DNA from: Polaromonas sp.
GTDB taxonomy: Bacteria > Pseudomonadota > Gammaproteobacteria > Burkholderiales > Burkholderiaceae
Assembly (NCBI GenBank): GCA_013823505.1
Contig: PNMH01000005.1
Coordinates: 26,070 to 90,069 of the forward strand
Direction of reading: 5' to 3'
Length of the DNA: 64,000 bases
Shown: in pieces, positions 26,404 through 38,400 of the stretch
How positions within the stretch are numbered: position 1 is the first letter of the stretch
Layout of the letters: each line of letters begins with the position of its first letter
The notes under the pieces: generated by a model
The model's database searches: none
Seen by the model: the letters and a program-made list of their open reading frames with translations, nothing else
Told to the model about the DNA's origin: nothing
Program-made: the position numbers and the translations under genes

Positions 26404-27236
26404 GGGATGGCTTCAACCTGGTGGACCAGTTGCGCCAGCGCTTGAGACGGAACGATCGCACTGGTGCCGGCGGTGTCGGTGGTCCAGTCGGTTCCGTGGC
26501 GGAGCTCCACCAGGGTCACCTGTTCGTGGTCCACGCTGCAAACGCTGTTGACCACATCTCCGCCCGCGATGTCGGGGTCGTTGATCACCACAATCGAACG
26601 GGGTCTCGATGGCCAGGTGTGTGTCTTGATGTCCAGCGCCTCGATCTGCTCGCGCAACCGGCGGGAGATCCCGAAACCGATGGCCTCGTCGCGGTAGGTG
26701 GCGGGATCTTGGGCCAGCACGGAAGGTGAGGGTCGTTGGGGCAGGCTGTAGGCTTCTTCCAGTGCGGTGACGTGCTGTGTGCGCAAAAACTCAAGGTACG
26801 GCCGGCCGTCGAGGACCGGATCCCAGAGCACGAGCCTTGAAAGATGCGCCGGTGCTTGAGCGGCCGCCAACATGGCGACCGAAGCGCCCAGGCGCATGCC
26901 CGTCCATGCGGTGTGGGTCGCCCCGCTCAGGGAACGCAGCTCGTTGTCTGCCGCGAGCAGGTCGTCGCACCAGCCGGACAAACAACCGTCCTGGTCATCG
27001 CCCATGGAGTCGCCGGTGCCGTAGTAGTCGAATCGCAGCACGGGGTGCCCATGGCGCGACAACCGGTCGGCCAGCACCCGGAACATGCGGTGCGCGCGGA
27101 TGGATTCCTGACCAAAAGGCTTGCAGAGCACCACACCGGCTTTTTTCGGGGCGTCGGGTGCTGCGGGGTGAAAAATCCCGATCAATCGGCGATCGGGCTT
27201 GCCGAAGCAAACGGGTTGGATGGTGGTCACGGACAT
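26400..27236 (-). CDS. Alpha/beta hydrolase-fold protein with Arg at the elbow (GMRxG), NRPS-operon copy
   Basis: The 278-residue protein starts at the ATG at 27236, preceded by AGGAAAA and 13 bp after the NRPS stop. It resembles exosortase A-associated hydrolase 2: FRFDYYGTGDSMGD, then WTGMRLGASVA, where Arg115 sits at the usual nucleophile position, and late HGTDW. The exosortase copy (43904-44749) has WGMRGGS with Arg117 at the same place. Without a Ser or Cys nucleophile, classical hydrolase activity is unlikely. It may be a pseudo-hydrolase partner of the GxCxG protein, since the two types occur as adjacent pairs in both clusters. Confidence 0.8.
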   Translation of the reverse strand: MSVTTIQPVCFGKPDRRLIGIFHPAAPDAPKKAGVVLCKPFGQESIRAHRMFRVLADRLSRHGHPVLRFDYYGTGDSMGDDQDGCLSGWCDDLLAADNELRSLSGATHTAWTGMRLGASVAMLAAAQAPAHLSRLVLWDPVLDGRPYLEFLRTQHVTALEEAYSLPQRPSPSVLAQDPATYRDEAIGFGISRRLREQIEALDIKTHTWPSRPRSIVVINDPDIAGGDVVNSVCSVDHEQVTLVELRHGTDWTTDTAGTSAIVPSQALAQLVHQVEAIP

Positions 27237-27249
27237 GCGTTTTCCTGAA

Positions 27250-30200
27250 TCACTTCTTGCGACCCAGAACACCCATGAAGCGCGAGAGCATTCCCGAAGG
27301 CTGGGGTTGTTGAGCGGGCGGTGCGTCTGTGCCCGCTGCACTTGGGTTGGCGGTAGCTGTCGCGCTCAGTTGCAGCAGCGATTCGTTCACGTACCTGCGC
27401 GGATCGATCTTCAGACCGAACAAGCGCTCAGCCTCCGTCACCGCGCGCATGGCCAGCAGCGAATTGCCGCCCAGGTCAAAGAAGTTGTCGGCGTCCCTGA
27501 TCTGGGCTGGATCCTGGTCCAGCAGTTCGGCCCAGAGGCGGCGCAACTGCGCCTTGCGCTCGCTGCCGGCAGAGAGGCTCCTGAGCGTTTCGGTGACAAA
27601 GCGGCGCGGATCGATGACCAGCCCCAGCTCTTTTTCTGCGGCCGCCACGGCTTGCATGACCAGCAGCGAACTGCCGCCGATGTCGAAGAAGTTGTCCTGC
27701 GCACGGACCTGGCTCGCCTCGATCCCCAGCAGCCGGGCCCAGATCGCCGCCATGCCCGCCTCGGTGGTGCCCAGGGCACTGGCTGGCGGCGGGGCGGCAC
27801 GGGCCAGGGAGCGCGTGTTCTTGAGTTGCTCTTGCCTGGCTTGTGCCCAGAGGGTGAACTGTGTGGTGTCGTCTCCGGGCGCCGCCAGCAACGATGAGAC
27901 GGTATCGGAAGGTGCATCGACAGCTCGCCTCAGAAGTGCGACCAGCCGCTCCCGGAACATGCGGGCGGTGCCCGCGTCGAACAGATCGGCGTTGAAGTTG
28001 AACGCACCTTCCAGGCCACCCGGAACCTCCATCAGCCACAGGCTGAAGTCTTCGGTGGCACCCTTTTGCATCACGAGGACCGAGCGGTGTTCGAGCGGTC
28101 CCCAATGCCGCTCGCGGGCACGAGCATCCTGGAACGAAAACAGGCTTTGGTACAGACCGGCCTTGTTGGCATGCGCAGCAATTTCCGGCTCGACGGCCAG
28201 GCGTTCGAAGGGCACCTCCTGATGGGCAAACGAGTCCAGCAGCTCGCGCTTGACCACGCCGACCCAGGCTTTGAGGGACATGTCCTGGTCCAGCACCATC
28301 GGCGTGGGGAGCAGGTTGTTGAAGAAGCCCATCACCGGCTCGACTTCGCTGATCGGGCGTCCGCGAACCGGTATGCCCAGCACCAGCGAACGGCTGCCCA
28401 GCGCCTCGCTCAGCATGGCTGCGTAGATGGCCATCACCAGCATGTTGAGCGTCGCGTCGCACGCACGGGCGGTGTGGCGCAGCTGTTCGGTCAGGGCTTC
28501 GTCCACGTGCACCCACTCGGCCGCACCCACGCCGCTCATGCCGCCGCTGCGGGGCCGATCGGTGGGCAGGGGGCGCAGGATGTCGACCCGTCCGAAGCGT
28601 TGCTTCCAGAAGGTGATCTGGTTCTCGCATTCTTCGCTGTCCATCCATTGGGCGTGCCAGTGGGCAAAGTCGAGGTAAGACACCGAGGGTGCGGGCAGCG
28701 GGGCAGGGCGTTGCGCCAGCGATGCCGGGTACAAGGACGCCATCTCCTGGTACAGCAAGTCGAAGGACCAGCCGTCCCAGATGATGTGGTGGGGCATGAA
28801 GAGAAAAACGTGCTGGTCCGGGGCCATGCGGTACAGGGCGGCCCGGAACAGCGGCGCCACGGTGATGTCGATCGGCTGGTCAATGGCTGCCTGGAGCCGG
28901 CGCATCAGTTCGGACTCACGGTCTTCTTCGGCCAACGGGCTCAGGTCTTCAAAGGGCAGCTCCAGGCGGACGTCGTCGAACACGCATTGAACAGGGCCGC
29001 TTGCGCTGCGCACGATGGCGCTTCGCAAACCCGGCTGGCGATCCAGCATCTGGCGCAAGGCCTGCTCGAAGGCGGTGCGTTCGAGGGGGCCGGTGAGCCG
29101 GTGTGCCGAGGGTGTGTTGTAGACCACGCGGCCGGGGTAGAGCTCCTCCATGAAACGGATGCGCTCCTGCATCACCGTCAGGGGCGCCTCGCGGCGCGAT
29201 GCCTGATGCTCGATCGCTGGCCGCCTCGGGGCGTTGTTCAAGGTGGCGGCCTGTGCAGCGCGTGCGAGCTGTTCGGCCGTGGGTGCCTCGAACACCGTGC
29301 GCAGGGGCAGCTGGATCGACAGCGCCTTGTTCAGTCGCGCGGTCAGTCGGGCGGCGAGCAGGGAGTGCCCGCCCAGTGCAAAGAAGTCGTCGAGCACGCC
29401 CAGGCCTGGCAGGTTGAGCACCTGCTCCATGGCGTTGAGGATCTGTTGTTCCAGTGGCGTGCGCGGTGCCAGGCGCTGGCGCCCGGTGGCAGACGCGTCC
29501 TGCGCGGGTGGCGGCAGGGCCTTGCGATCCACCTTGCCATTGGGCAGCAGCGGTATGGCGTCCAGCACCACCACATGTTGCGGCAACATGTAGTCGGGCA
29601 GCTTCTCGCGCAGGTGGGCTCGCAAGGCGCCTTCATCGAACCCGGCATTCGCACCCAGCGCGAGGTAGGCCACCAGGCGCACATCGCCCGGCTGGTCTTC
29701 GCGGGCCAGCGCCACGCTTTGCGCCACGCTGACCAGTTCGTTGCAGGCCGTTTCGATTTCGCCCAGCTCGATCCGATACCCGCGGACCTTGACCTGAAAG
29801 TCCAGCCGTCCCAGGTGCTCCAGCAGACCGTCGTTGCACCAGCGGCCCCGGTCGCCCGTGCGGTACAGCCGTGCTCCGGGCTCGGTGCTGAAAGGGTCGG
29901 GCACGAAGCGGTCGGCGGTCAACTCGGGGCGTTCCAGGTAGCCGAGCGCCACGCCGTCGCCACCGATGCAGATTTCACCGGGCACACCGATGGGACACGG
30001 TTGCAGGGCCTCGTTGACGATCCACACGCTGGTGTTGCCGATCGGCCGTCCGATCGAGACGCCGCGCTCTTTCAACGCGGCCCGGGTCACCGGCCACACC
30101 GTGGACCACACGGTGGTTTCGGTCGGGCCGTACATGTTCCACACCTCGCCCGCGCGATCCAGGAGATCGTTCGCCAGATCCGGTGGCAGACGTTCACCGC

Positions 30201-32445
30201 CGACCAAGGCCTTGAACCCTTCGCCGCCGTGCCATGGCGTGTCCAGCAGCATGCGCCACATCCCGGGGGTGGCCTGCATGAGGGTGGCGCCGGTGGACCG
30301 CAGCAGAGACGCTAGGAGATGGCCGTCCATGGCGGTCTCCCGGGGCACCATCACCACCTGCGCGCCCACCGTCAGCGGCAGCATCAGTTCGAGCACCGCG
30401 ATGTCGAACGACAGCGTGGTGACGGCAGCGAGGCGGTCGTCCGGCCCGATGCCGGGTGTGGCCTGCATGCTGGTGAGGAAATTGACCACCGCCCGGTGCG
30501 GCACACACACGCCTTTGGGCTTTCCGGTCGAGCCGGAGGTGTAGATGATGTAGGCGGGGTCGGATGGATCAGCATCCTCCGGCCCGGTCGCCAGGGCATC
30601 GCCGGGCTGGCTCAGCCACCCGGTGTCAATGTCCAGCCGCAGCACCCGCTGCGCTGAATCGTTGGCCCAATCCAGCGGGGCTGCGGTGATGCCAGACGCT
30701 GTCACGAGCAGCGTGAGCCGGGCGTCTTGCGCGTAGTACTGCAGTCTTGCTGGCGGGAAGCCCGGGTCCAGCGGAATGTAGGTGCCGCCGGCCTTGAGCA
30801 CCGCCAACAGGGCGACCACCATGTCCGCGCTGCGGTTCAGGCACAGACCCACAAGCGCGCCGCGCGCCACACCCCGGGCACGAAGCGCGCGGGCGAGTTG
30901 GTTGGCGCGTTGATCCAGTGCCTGGTAGGTGAGCAGGGTGTCACCCTCGCGAAGGGCGATCCGGTCGGGCGACAAGGCCGCTTGGCGAACAAACGCCGAA
31001 TGCATCAAGGCCTCGGCGGGGATCGGGGAATGCAAGGGTTGCAGCGAGCGCAGACGCGCCGATTCCGCAGGCGTCAGCCAGTGCAGCCGCCCGATCGCTG
31101 TGCCCGGTTGGGCCACGGCCGCGCGCAGCAGCGCTTCGTAAGCGCCCATCCAGCGCTCCACCGTGGCCGCGTCGAACAGGTCGGTGTTGTATTGGCATTC
31201 CAGGCGCAGGCCGCCGTTCTCCTGCGCGGCATTCACAAACAGCTCGAAGTTCTCGAACCGGCGCGGATTGGTGCTCAGCTCGGCGCTCAGGCCTGGAAAA
31301 GCGCCTTGGATGCCCTTGACCGCCTGGTCGACGTTGAACATCACGCTCACCAACGGCAGGCGGCTGGGATCGCGGCGCACGGGCAGCTTTTGCAGCAGCG
31401 TTCCGTAGGTGAGGGTCTGGTGATCAAAGGCGTCGAGCAGAGCAGAACCGCAACGGCTCACGTGGGCGTCGAACGGCATGCCAGGGTCGACGGCCGTGCG
31501 CACCGGCAGCAGGTTGACGCAATGGCCCACCAGGCCATTGATGCCGCTGGCGGATTGACCCGCCGCGGGCACGCCGATGACCAGATCGTCCTGGCCGCTC
31601 AGGCGGCCCAAGGTGGCCGCAAAGCCACTGAACAGGGTTGCAAACACACTGGCGCCCGCTTTCGCGCCGAGCTGGCGAACCTGGCCCACCAGCTCGGCGT
31701 CCAGCCAGTGATCGACTCGCCTGGAATCGAAGGTGCGCACGGGGGCACGCGGCCGGTCGGCCGGCAGATCCAGGCTCGGCAGCGATGTGCCGGTAAAGCA
31801 ACCGAGCCAGAAGCGTTCGTGTTCGGCCATCTCGGGCGTGTTGGCCTGGGCCGCTTCCCAGGCCACATAGTCGGCGTAGCTGGGCGCGGGATCCGGGCCT
31901 GGCGCTTCACCGGTCTGCTCCGCGTACAGCGCGCCGAGGTCTTCCGCGATGAGTCCCCAGGACCATCCATCGCACACGATGTGGTGTGCGGTCATCAGGA
32001 GCAGGTGTTCTGCGTCGCCCATGCGCAAGAGCCGAGCCCGGAACAGCGGACCTTGTTCCAGCGAGAACGGCGTTTCAACCGCCTCCACTGCGGCTTGGTG
32101 GAGTTGCTGTTGGCGCTCTTCAGGGCTGAGCGCTCGAAGATCTGCCACGGGCAAGGAGACCGACCCCGCAGCACTGACCAGCATGTCCGTGCCGTCGGGC
32201 CCGAAGGTGCTGCGCAGTGCCTCGTGCCGCATCACCAGGGCATTGAGTGCACCCTGTAAGGCGGTGATATCGAGCGGACCGTCCAGGCGCAGCTTGACCG
32301 ACTCGTTGAACGCCAGCGAAGCCTGCAGCCCCAGTTGGTCGGCCAGCCACACCTCTCGCTGTGCTTCGCTGGTGGGAATGACCCGCTCAAGGGCTTCGCC
32401 CGCAAACGGATCGAATTCAACAGGCTCCAGGGCGTTGTGGCTCAT
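27250..32445 (-). CDS. Nonribosomal peptide synthetase, C-A-T-C-T-T
   Basis: The 1731-residue protein starts at the ATG at 32445 in a TGATG overlap with the upstream synthase (GTG at 32448 is an alternative). Domains in order: condensation (about 20-450, HHIVCDG at 154-160), adenylation (about 470-970; YIIYTSGSTGKPKG near 637), carrier (GGHSLL, Ser near 1022), a second condensation (about 1080-1500; HHIIWDG near 1220), then two carriers (GGSSLL near 1590 and GGNSLL near 1661). Reading the ten-residue code by eye gives D-I-L-Q-L-G-M-V-W, close to the known Gly code. The last condensation domain has no adenylation partner and there is no thioesterase, so the final step must use something in trans. 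Confidence 0.92.
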   Translation of the reverse strand: MSHNALEPVEFDPFAGEALERVIPTSEAQREVWLADQLGLQASLAFNESVKLRLDGPLDITALQGALNALVMRHEALRSTFGPDGTDMLVSAAGSVSLPVADLRALSPEERQQQLHQAAVEAVETPFSLEQGPLFRARLLRMGDAEHLLLMTAHHIVCDGWSWGLIAEDLGALYAEQTGEAPGPDPAPSYADYVAWEAAQANTPEMAEHERFWLGCFTGTSLPSLDLPADRPRAPVRTFDSRRVDHWLDAELVGQVRQLGAKAGASVFATLFSGFAATLGRLSGQDDLVIGVPAAGQSASGINGLVGHCVNLLPVRTAVDPGMPFDAHVSRCGSALLDAFDHQTLTYGTLLQKLPVRRDPSRLPLVSVMFNVDQAVKGIQGAFPGLSAELSTNPRRFENFELFVNAAQENGGLRLECQYNTDLFDAATVERWMGAYEALLRAAVAQPGTAIGRLHWLTPAESARLRSLQPLHSPIPAEALMHSAFVRQAALSPDRIALREGDTLLTYQALDQRANQLARALRARGVARGALVGLCLNRSADMVVALLAVLKAGGTYIPLDPGFPPARLQYYAQDARLTLLVTASGITAAPLDWANDSAQRVLRLDIDTGWLSQPGDALATGPEDADPSDPAYIIYTSGSTGKPKGVCVPHRAVVNFLTSMQATPGIGPDDRLAAVTTLSFDIAVLELMLPLTVGAQVVMVPRETAMDGHLLASLLRSTGATLMQATPGMWRMLLDTPWHGGEGFKALVGGERLPPDLANDLLDRAGEVWNMYGPTETTVWSTVWPVTRAALKERGVSIGRPIGNTSVWIVNEALQPCPIGVPGEICIGGDGVALGYLERPELTADRFVPDPFSTEPGARLYRTGDRGRWCNDGLLEHLGRLDFQVKVRGYRIELGEIETACNELVSVAQSVALAREDQPGDVRLVAYLALGANAGFDEGALRAHLREKLPDYMLPQHVVVLDAIPLLPNGKVDRKALPPPAQDASATGRQRLAPRTPLEQQILNAMEQVLNLPGLGVLDDFFALGGHSLLAARLTARLNKALSIQLPLRTVFEAPTAEQLARAAQAATLNNAPRRPAIEHQASRREAPLTVMQERIRFMEELYPGRVVYNTPSAHRLTGPLERTAFEQALRQMLDRQPGLRSAIVRSASGPVQCVFDDVRLELPFEDLSPLAEEDRESELMRRLQAAIDQPIDITVAPLFRAALYRMAPDQHVFLFMPHHIIWDGWSFDLLYQEMASLYPASLAQRPAPLPAPSVSYLDFAHWHAQWMDSEECENQITFWKQRFGRVDILRPLPTDRPRSGGMSGVGAAEWVHVDEALTEQLRHTARACDATLNMLVMAIYAAMLSEALGSRSLVLGIPVRGRPISEVEPVMGFFNNLLPTPMVLDQDMSLKAWVGVVKRELLDSFAHQEVPFERLAVEPEIAAHANKAGLYQSLFSFQDARARERHWGPLEHRSVLVMQKGATEDFSLWLMEVPGGLEGAFNFNADLFDAGTARMFRERLVALLRRAVDAPSDTVSSLLAAPGDDTTQFTLWAQARQEQLKNTRSLARAAPPPASALGTTEAGMAAIWARLLGIEASQVRAQDNFFDIGGSSLLVMQAVAAAEKELGLVIDPRRFVTETLRSLSAGSERKAQLRRLWAELLDQDPAQIRDADNFFDLGGNSLLAMRAVTEAERLFGLKIDPRRYVNESLLQLSATATANPSAAGTDAPPAQQPQPSGMLSRFMGVLGRKK

Positions 32446-35400
32446 CACGCGTCAACCTTCATGAATTTGCCCGGTGCACTGGGATCGGGAACAAACCACG
32501 CGGGACGCCCTTCCTTGTCCCTGCCGAGTTTTGCGTTGGCCACCGGTGGCTTGGAGGCGTCGGCCAGCACGGGTTGCGAAACACGCTGGGGGAGGAATTC
32601 GGCGGCTTGCAGCTCTGCAATCGACTCCTTGAAGGCGGACTTGATGGACGCGATGTCTTCAGGCGTGTGCGCCGTGGTCATGAAGCAGGGGAAGTTGTCC
32701 AAAATGTGCACGCCACGGCTTCGCATCATGGGGAACAGCAGATCCTGCAAGGGATGGTCTTCGAGCCACGCGACCCGCCACAACGACGCGAAGTACCGAA
32801 CCTGCAGCGGAGCACCCACCTCACGGCAGAAAGCCGTGAGCTCATCGGCCATGGCTGCCGTGCTGGTGTTCAGCCGCGTCTGGAGTTGAGTGCCCTCTTG
32901 CTTGAGGTGTGTGAGGGCCGCTTTGGCCGCGGCCAGCGCGAGCGGGTGCCGCACGAACGTGCCGGCAAAGTAGGTGACGCCCACGGTGGGGATGGAGTCA
33001 TCACCGAATTGCCAGGCGCCGCCGTCCAGCGCATCCATGTACTCCCGCTTGCCGGCAATCACGCCGATGGGCATGCCGCCTCCAATGACCTTGCCGTAGC
33101 AGGCCAGGTCGGCACGAACGCCGAACAGCGCCTGTGCGCCACCCAGATGGCTCCGGAAGCCGGTGATGACCTCGTCAAAGATCAGGCAGGTGCCGCTGGC
33201 TTCGGTCACGCCTCGCAACTCCTTCAGGAATTCGCGGGGCTGGAACTCCGGACGTCGGCTTTGCACAGGCTCCAGCAGCACCGCTGCCAGGTCATCGGCA
33301 TGCTCCCGGATGAAGGCAAGTGCTTCGGGTGTGCCGTACTCCAGCACCCTCACATCGCCGAAGACGCCGGACATGATCCCCGGTGCAGCGGGAATGCCCT
33401 TGCCACCCCGACCCGCGCGCACCAGCACTTCATCCATGGTCCCGTGGTACGAGCCGGTGAAGAGCGCGACGGTGTTGCGACCGGTCACCGTTCGGGCAAT
33501 GCGCACCGCGGCCATCACCGCCTCCGAGCCGGTGTTGCACAGGCCGGCGCGGTCAAAGCCGGTCAGTTCGCAGATCAGGTCGGCCACCTCGCCGGCCAGC
33601 GGATGCTGCGGGCCTATTTCATAGCCATCCTCGACCTGCTTGCGCACGGCTTCCTGCACGAAGGGCGGCTGCCAACCAAACAGATTCATGCCGAAGCCGT
33701 TGAGCACATCCACGTACTCGTTGCCGTCGATGTCCCACAGGCGCGAACCCTTGCTGCGCTCGATGAGGATCTGGTAGGTGATTTCCTTGGTCATGGGCCG
33801 AAAGCCATTCACCACCCGCGGATCGGCCAGATGGCCGCGGTGTTGTTCGGTGTATTGCTTGCTCTTGCGGGTGCGCTCCACGTAGCGGCGCATGAAGGCG
33901 TCGAGACGGGCGCGCTGGCGCTCCGTCATGTCGGAGGACTGCGTGTGAATGCGAGCGATGGCCCCGAAGGCCTTCTTGACGTCGTAACGGCGCGTGCCGG
34001 CGTCATCGGCATCTGCCGCCGGCGGGGCGGTCTGCGTGGCTGGTTGGGATACCGGTTGTGATGCCGGCGCCGGGGATGCATGCGATGTCGGCTGCGCGGC
34101 GGTCTGCTGCTGGAGCGGGGCGACCGTTTGCCCGCTCAGCAGGGCCAACTGCTGCGCCATCAGCTGCATTTGTTGCGCAATGACCTGCTGCAACAGATCA
34201 CCACCGGTGGACTGAAACGCCACCGCAGAGGCCGTTGAAATAGGCTGCTGCACCAGGAGGCCGGGCAACACGGCGGGCTGGGTCGAGAGGGTCGCTGGCT
34301 TCGCTTCCACGGGGTCGGGAGGCAGCGTCTCGTCCAGGAACTGGGCGAGCGTTTCAATGCCACGGTACGTCTCCATCAGTTGCCTGAAGGTGACGGGGAC
34401 ACCGAACCGCTTCTTGATCTGCAGCGCGGCCTGCGTGAGGGTGAGCGAATCGAGGCCCAGTTCGACAAAACTGATGGAGGCGTCCACGCCCACCAGGTCG
34501 GTGCCGGCGACTTCTTCAAACAGCGTTTGCAGGCGGTTGACCAGCGAGGCGCGGCGCGAGGCAGGGCCAGTGGACGAGGGAAGGTCGTGTGAAGAGGTGG
34601 CCATGTTGACACGCTCGGGGTGAATGTTGGAGGAGGGTGTAGCGCTTGAAGACCCGCCCGACGGTGTGGTGGGATCCACACCTGTCGAAGCGATGGGGGC
34701 GGTGGTCTTTGCCAGAGGTGCCGCTTCGATCCAGAAGCGTTTTCTTTCAAACGGATAGGTGGGCAGCCGGATGCGGCGGCGCCCGGTGGAGGGCGAAGCG
34801 ACCGAGGCGGGCAGTTCGATGCCCAGGGTCCACAGCCGACCTTGCGCCAGCGCCATGTGGGTGGCCTCAAGCTCGGGTGCGTCGGCCAGGCTGGCCATGG
34901 CGACCGTCGCACCTTGACCTGGCGTCGTGTGCTGGCGGGCGAGTGTCGACAGCGTGCCGCGCGGGCCCATCTCGACAAAGGCGGCGGTATGCGTCTGTTG
35001 AACAGTGCGCAGTGCCGGCGAGAAACGGACGGGCTCTCTCAAATGCCTTGCCCAGTAGTGCGGGTCTTGGGCCTGTTCATCGGTCAACCAGGTGCCCGTG
35101 AGTGTTGACGCGATCGGAATGGCCGGCGCCGACAGCTCGATCTTGCGCATTTCTTGTTCGAAAGGCTCGACGGCCGGATCCATCATCCAAGAGTGAAAGG
35201 CATGCGATGTCTGCAGCATGCGAACCACGATGCCATCGCGCTCGAGTTCGGCCGCCCACGCTTCAACGGCCGGCGTTTCGCCCGCCACCACGCAGGCGGT
35301 GGGGCCGTTCTCTGAGGCCAGTGAAAGCGCTGACGGCAGCCGCGACAAGACTTCGTCGACCGGGAGCCGCACCGACAGCATGCTGCCCGCCGGCAAGGCC

Positions 35401-38400
35401 TGCATCAACGCGCCGCGCCGGGCCACCAGTCGCGCCGCGTCACCCATGTCCATCACACCGGCGATGACGGCTGCAACGAACTCGCCCACGCTGTGTCCAA
35501 TCAGCGCTGCGGGCTTGGCGCCCCGGGCTTGCCAGGCTTTGGCCAGCGCGTACTCCAGACAGAAAATCGCCGGTTGGGTGGTTGAGGTGGCAAGCAGCGC
35601 GTCCGCAGCGCCTTCAAAGATGCGCGCCTTGAGATCAAACGGCAGTACGCCCTGCAGGGCGTCTGCGCAAGCGTCAAAGGCGGCACGGAAAGCCGGGTCG
35701 CTGGCGTAGAGGCCGCTGCCCATGCCCGGATACTGCGACCCTTGGCCAGGAAACAGCCAGACCGTCGTTGGCACCGCCGCACCCAACGTGCTTCGAGTCC
35801 GTTGTGCGTCGTCGGCCGATCGCAGCGCCAGACTGGCGCGTTGCGTCGAATCAGCCACCACGCACAGTCGGTGAGTGAACCGGCTGCGGCCGAGCTGGAG
35901 CGTGTGCGCCACGTCGGCCAGGTTGCTCTCGGGGTACTGTTCGAGGTGGTCCGCCAGCTGCAGCGCCATGGTGTCGAGTGCGGTCGCCGATCGGGCCGAC
36001 AGCATCAGTACTTGAGGCCCCTCGGCGGCCGGCGACGCCTCGAACTCCGGCGCCTCTTCCATGACCACATGGGCATTGGTGCCGCCGACACCGAAGCCGC
36101 TGACACCCGCTCTGCGGGGCTGCTGCGACCTTGGCCAGGGTGTCAGCTGGTCATTGACGATGAAGGGACTCTTGGCGAAATCGATTTTCGGATTGGGCGA
36201 GCTGTGGTGAATGCTGGCTGGCAGCCGTTCGTTGGCCAGGGACAGGGCCGTCTTGATGACGCCGCCCGCACCCGCAGCGATGACCATGTGCCCCACGTTG
36301 CTCTTGAGCGAGCCGATGCGGCAGAACCCAACGTCCTGGGTCTTGCGGCGGAACGCCCGCGTGAGCGCTTCGACCTCGACCGGATCGCCCAGCGGCGTGG
36401 CCGTCCCGTGCGCTTCAACGTACGAGATGCTGCGGGGATCCACGCCCGCTGCTTCCAGCGCGCCGGCCACGACGGCGGCTTGCCCATCGATGCTGGGCGC
36501 CGTGAAGCTGGCCTTGTCGCGACCATCGTTGTTCACGGCCACACCGCGAATCACGGCGTGGACCGTGTCGCCGTCTGCGATGGCATCGCTCAGCCGCTTG
36601 AGCAGCACCACCGAGGCGCCATCGCTGAACACTGTGCCTTGTGCATGCGCGTCGAAGCTGCGCGTGCGCCCATCCGGCGACAGCATGGCGCCTTCCTGGT
36701 ACAGGTAACCGCTGCGAGGCGGGCAGGTGATGGATGCACCTCCTGCCAGCGCCATGTCGCACTGTCCTGCGCGAAGGCTGTTGAATGCTTGCGTGATGGC
36801 CACCAGCGACGTCGAGCACGCGGTGTGCACGCTCACGGCCGGCCCGGTGAGATTCAGGCGGTTGGCGACCCGCGTGGCGATGTAGTCCTTCTCGTTGGCG
36901 AGCATCACCTGAAACTCGCCGAGCTTCTCGATGAGATCCGGTCGCGTCTGGACATGGCGCTGAAAGTAGGTCGCGTTGTACATGCCTGCAAACACGCCCA
37001 CCGTGGTTTGGGCGGAGTCCGGTGCGTGTCCGCCGCGCTCCAGGCATTCCCAGCAGAGCTCCATGAAGATGCGCTGCTGGGGGTCCATCAGCTCGGCCTC
37101 CCGAGGAGAAATGCCGAAGAAGGCCGCGTCGAACAGGTCCACGCCATCGATCACGCCCCGTGCCTTCACATAGCAAGGGTCCGACGTGACCTCAGGGGGC
37201 AGTGCTGGATCGAGCTCCTCGTTCTGGAAGAACGTGATGCTGTCCTTGCCTTCGCACAGGTTGCTCCAGAACCGCTCCACATCGCAGGCACCGGGAAATC
37301 GGCCGGCCATGGCAATGATGGCAATCGGCTCCTGGTAGGGGCGCGACATGCTGCTTGAATGCGCAGGCAGCCGAAGTTCATCGACAGTTGTGGCCGACGC
37401 CTCGCCCCTCATTTCCCTGGCCAGCGCGGTCGCAGTGGGTTGCCGGAAGAAGGTGTTGGTGGTGAGCCGGATCCCGCACAAGGCTTCCAGCCGGGTGAGG
37501 GCTTTGAGGACCAGCAGCGAATGGCCCCCGAGCTCGAAGAAATTGTCGTTGCGACCCACCCGGTCCATGCCCAGGACCTCGGCAAACACCTCGCACACAC
37601 GGCGTTCTTGCTCGTCGGTCGGTTGCTGATACGGCTCTGCGAGATCGGGTCGTTCGGAGGAGGGTGGGGGCAAAGCGCGTGTGTCGAGCTTGCCGTTGGT
37701 GGTGATGGGAAAGGAGGCCAGCCACACATAGACGGTCGGCACCATGAAGTCGGGCAGGTGCTTGCCCAGATGTGCACGGATTTCCGCGCTGGGCACTTCC
37801 TGGTCCCGGGCTGTCAGGTAGGCCACCAGGCGCCCGTTGCCGGCCGAATCTTTGGTGGCCAGAACCTTGCAGGCCTTGACCGAGGGGAGGCTCGAAAGCG
37901 CTGCCTCCACCTCGCCCACTTCGATCCGGAACCCCCGGATCTTGACCTGACCATCAGCTCGACCGATGAACTCGAGGTTGCCGTCGCCGCGGTAGCGCAC
38001 GAGATCCCCCGTGCGGTAGAGCCGCTCGCCTGGTCCGCCAAACGGGTTGGGGACGAACCGCTCGGCCGTCAGATCGGCGCGCCCCAGGTATCCGCGGGCC
38101 AGACCTCGCCCCCCCACAAAGAGTTCGCCCACCAGGCCCAGGGGCAGCAGTTCCATCGACGGGCTGAGGACGTAGGCCGACGTGTCCGTGATGGGCCTGC
38201 CAATGGGGATCGAACGGGTGTCTGGCGGCAGGTCTCTGGGGATCCGGAATGTGGCCGTGAACGTCGTGCATTCGGTGGGCCCGTAGCCGTTGATCAACTG
38301 GGTTTGCGGCAATGCAGCGAGGGCTCGGCGCACATGGGAGACCGACAGCGCTTCGCCCCCGATCAACAGCTGATGCAGCCCGCTCAGCTGAAGCGGGTCT

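Noticed and set aside
26400..27236. Calling this protein a cis-type NRPS thioesterase
   Set aside because: The elbow has Arg instead of Ser or Cys, so catalysis as a thioesterase is not supported by sequence.
28066..32259. Long plus-strand frames of 749 and 510 codons opposite the NRPS
   Set aside because: They mirror the codon pattern of the NRPS and show no known motif or ribosome-binding site.
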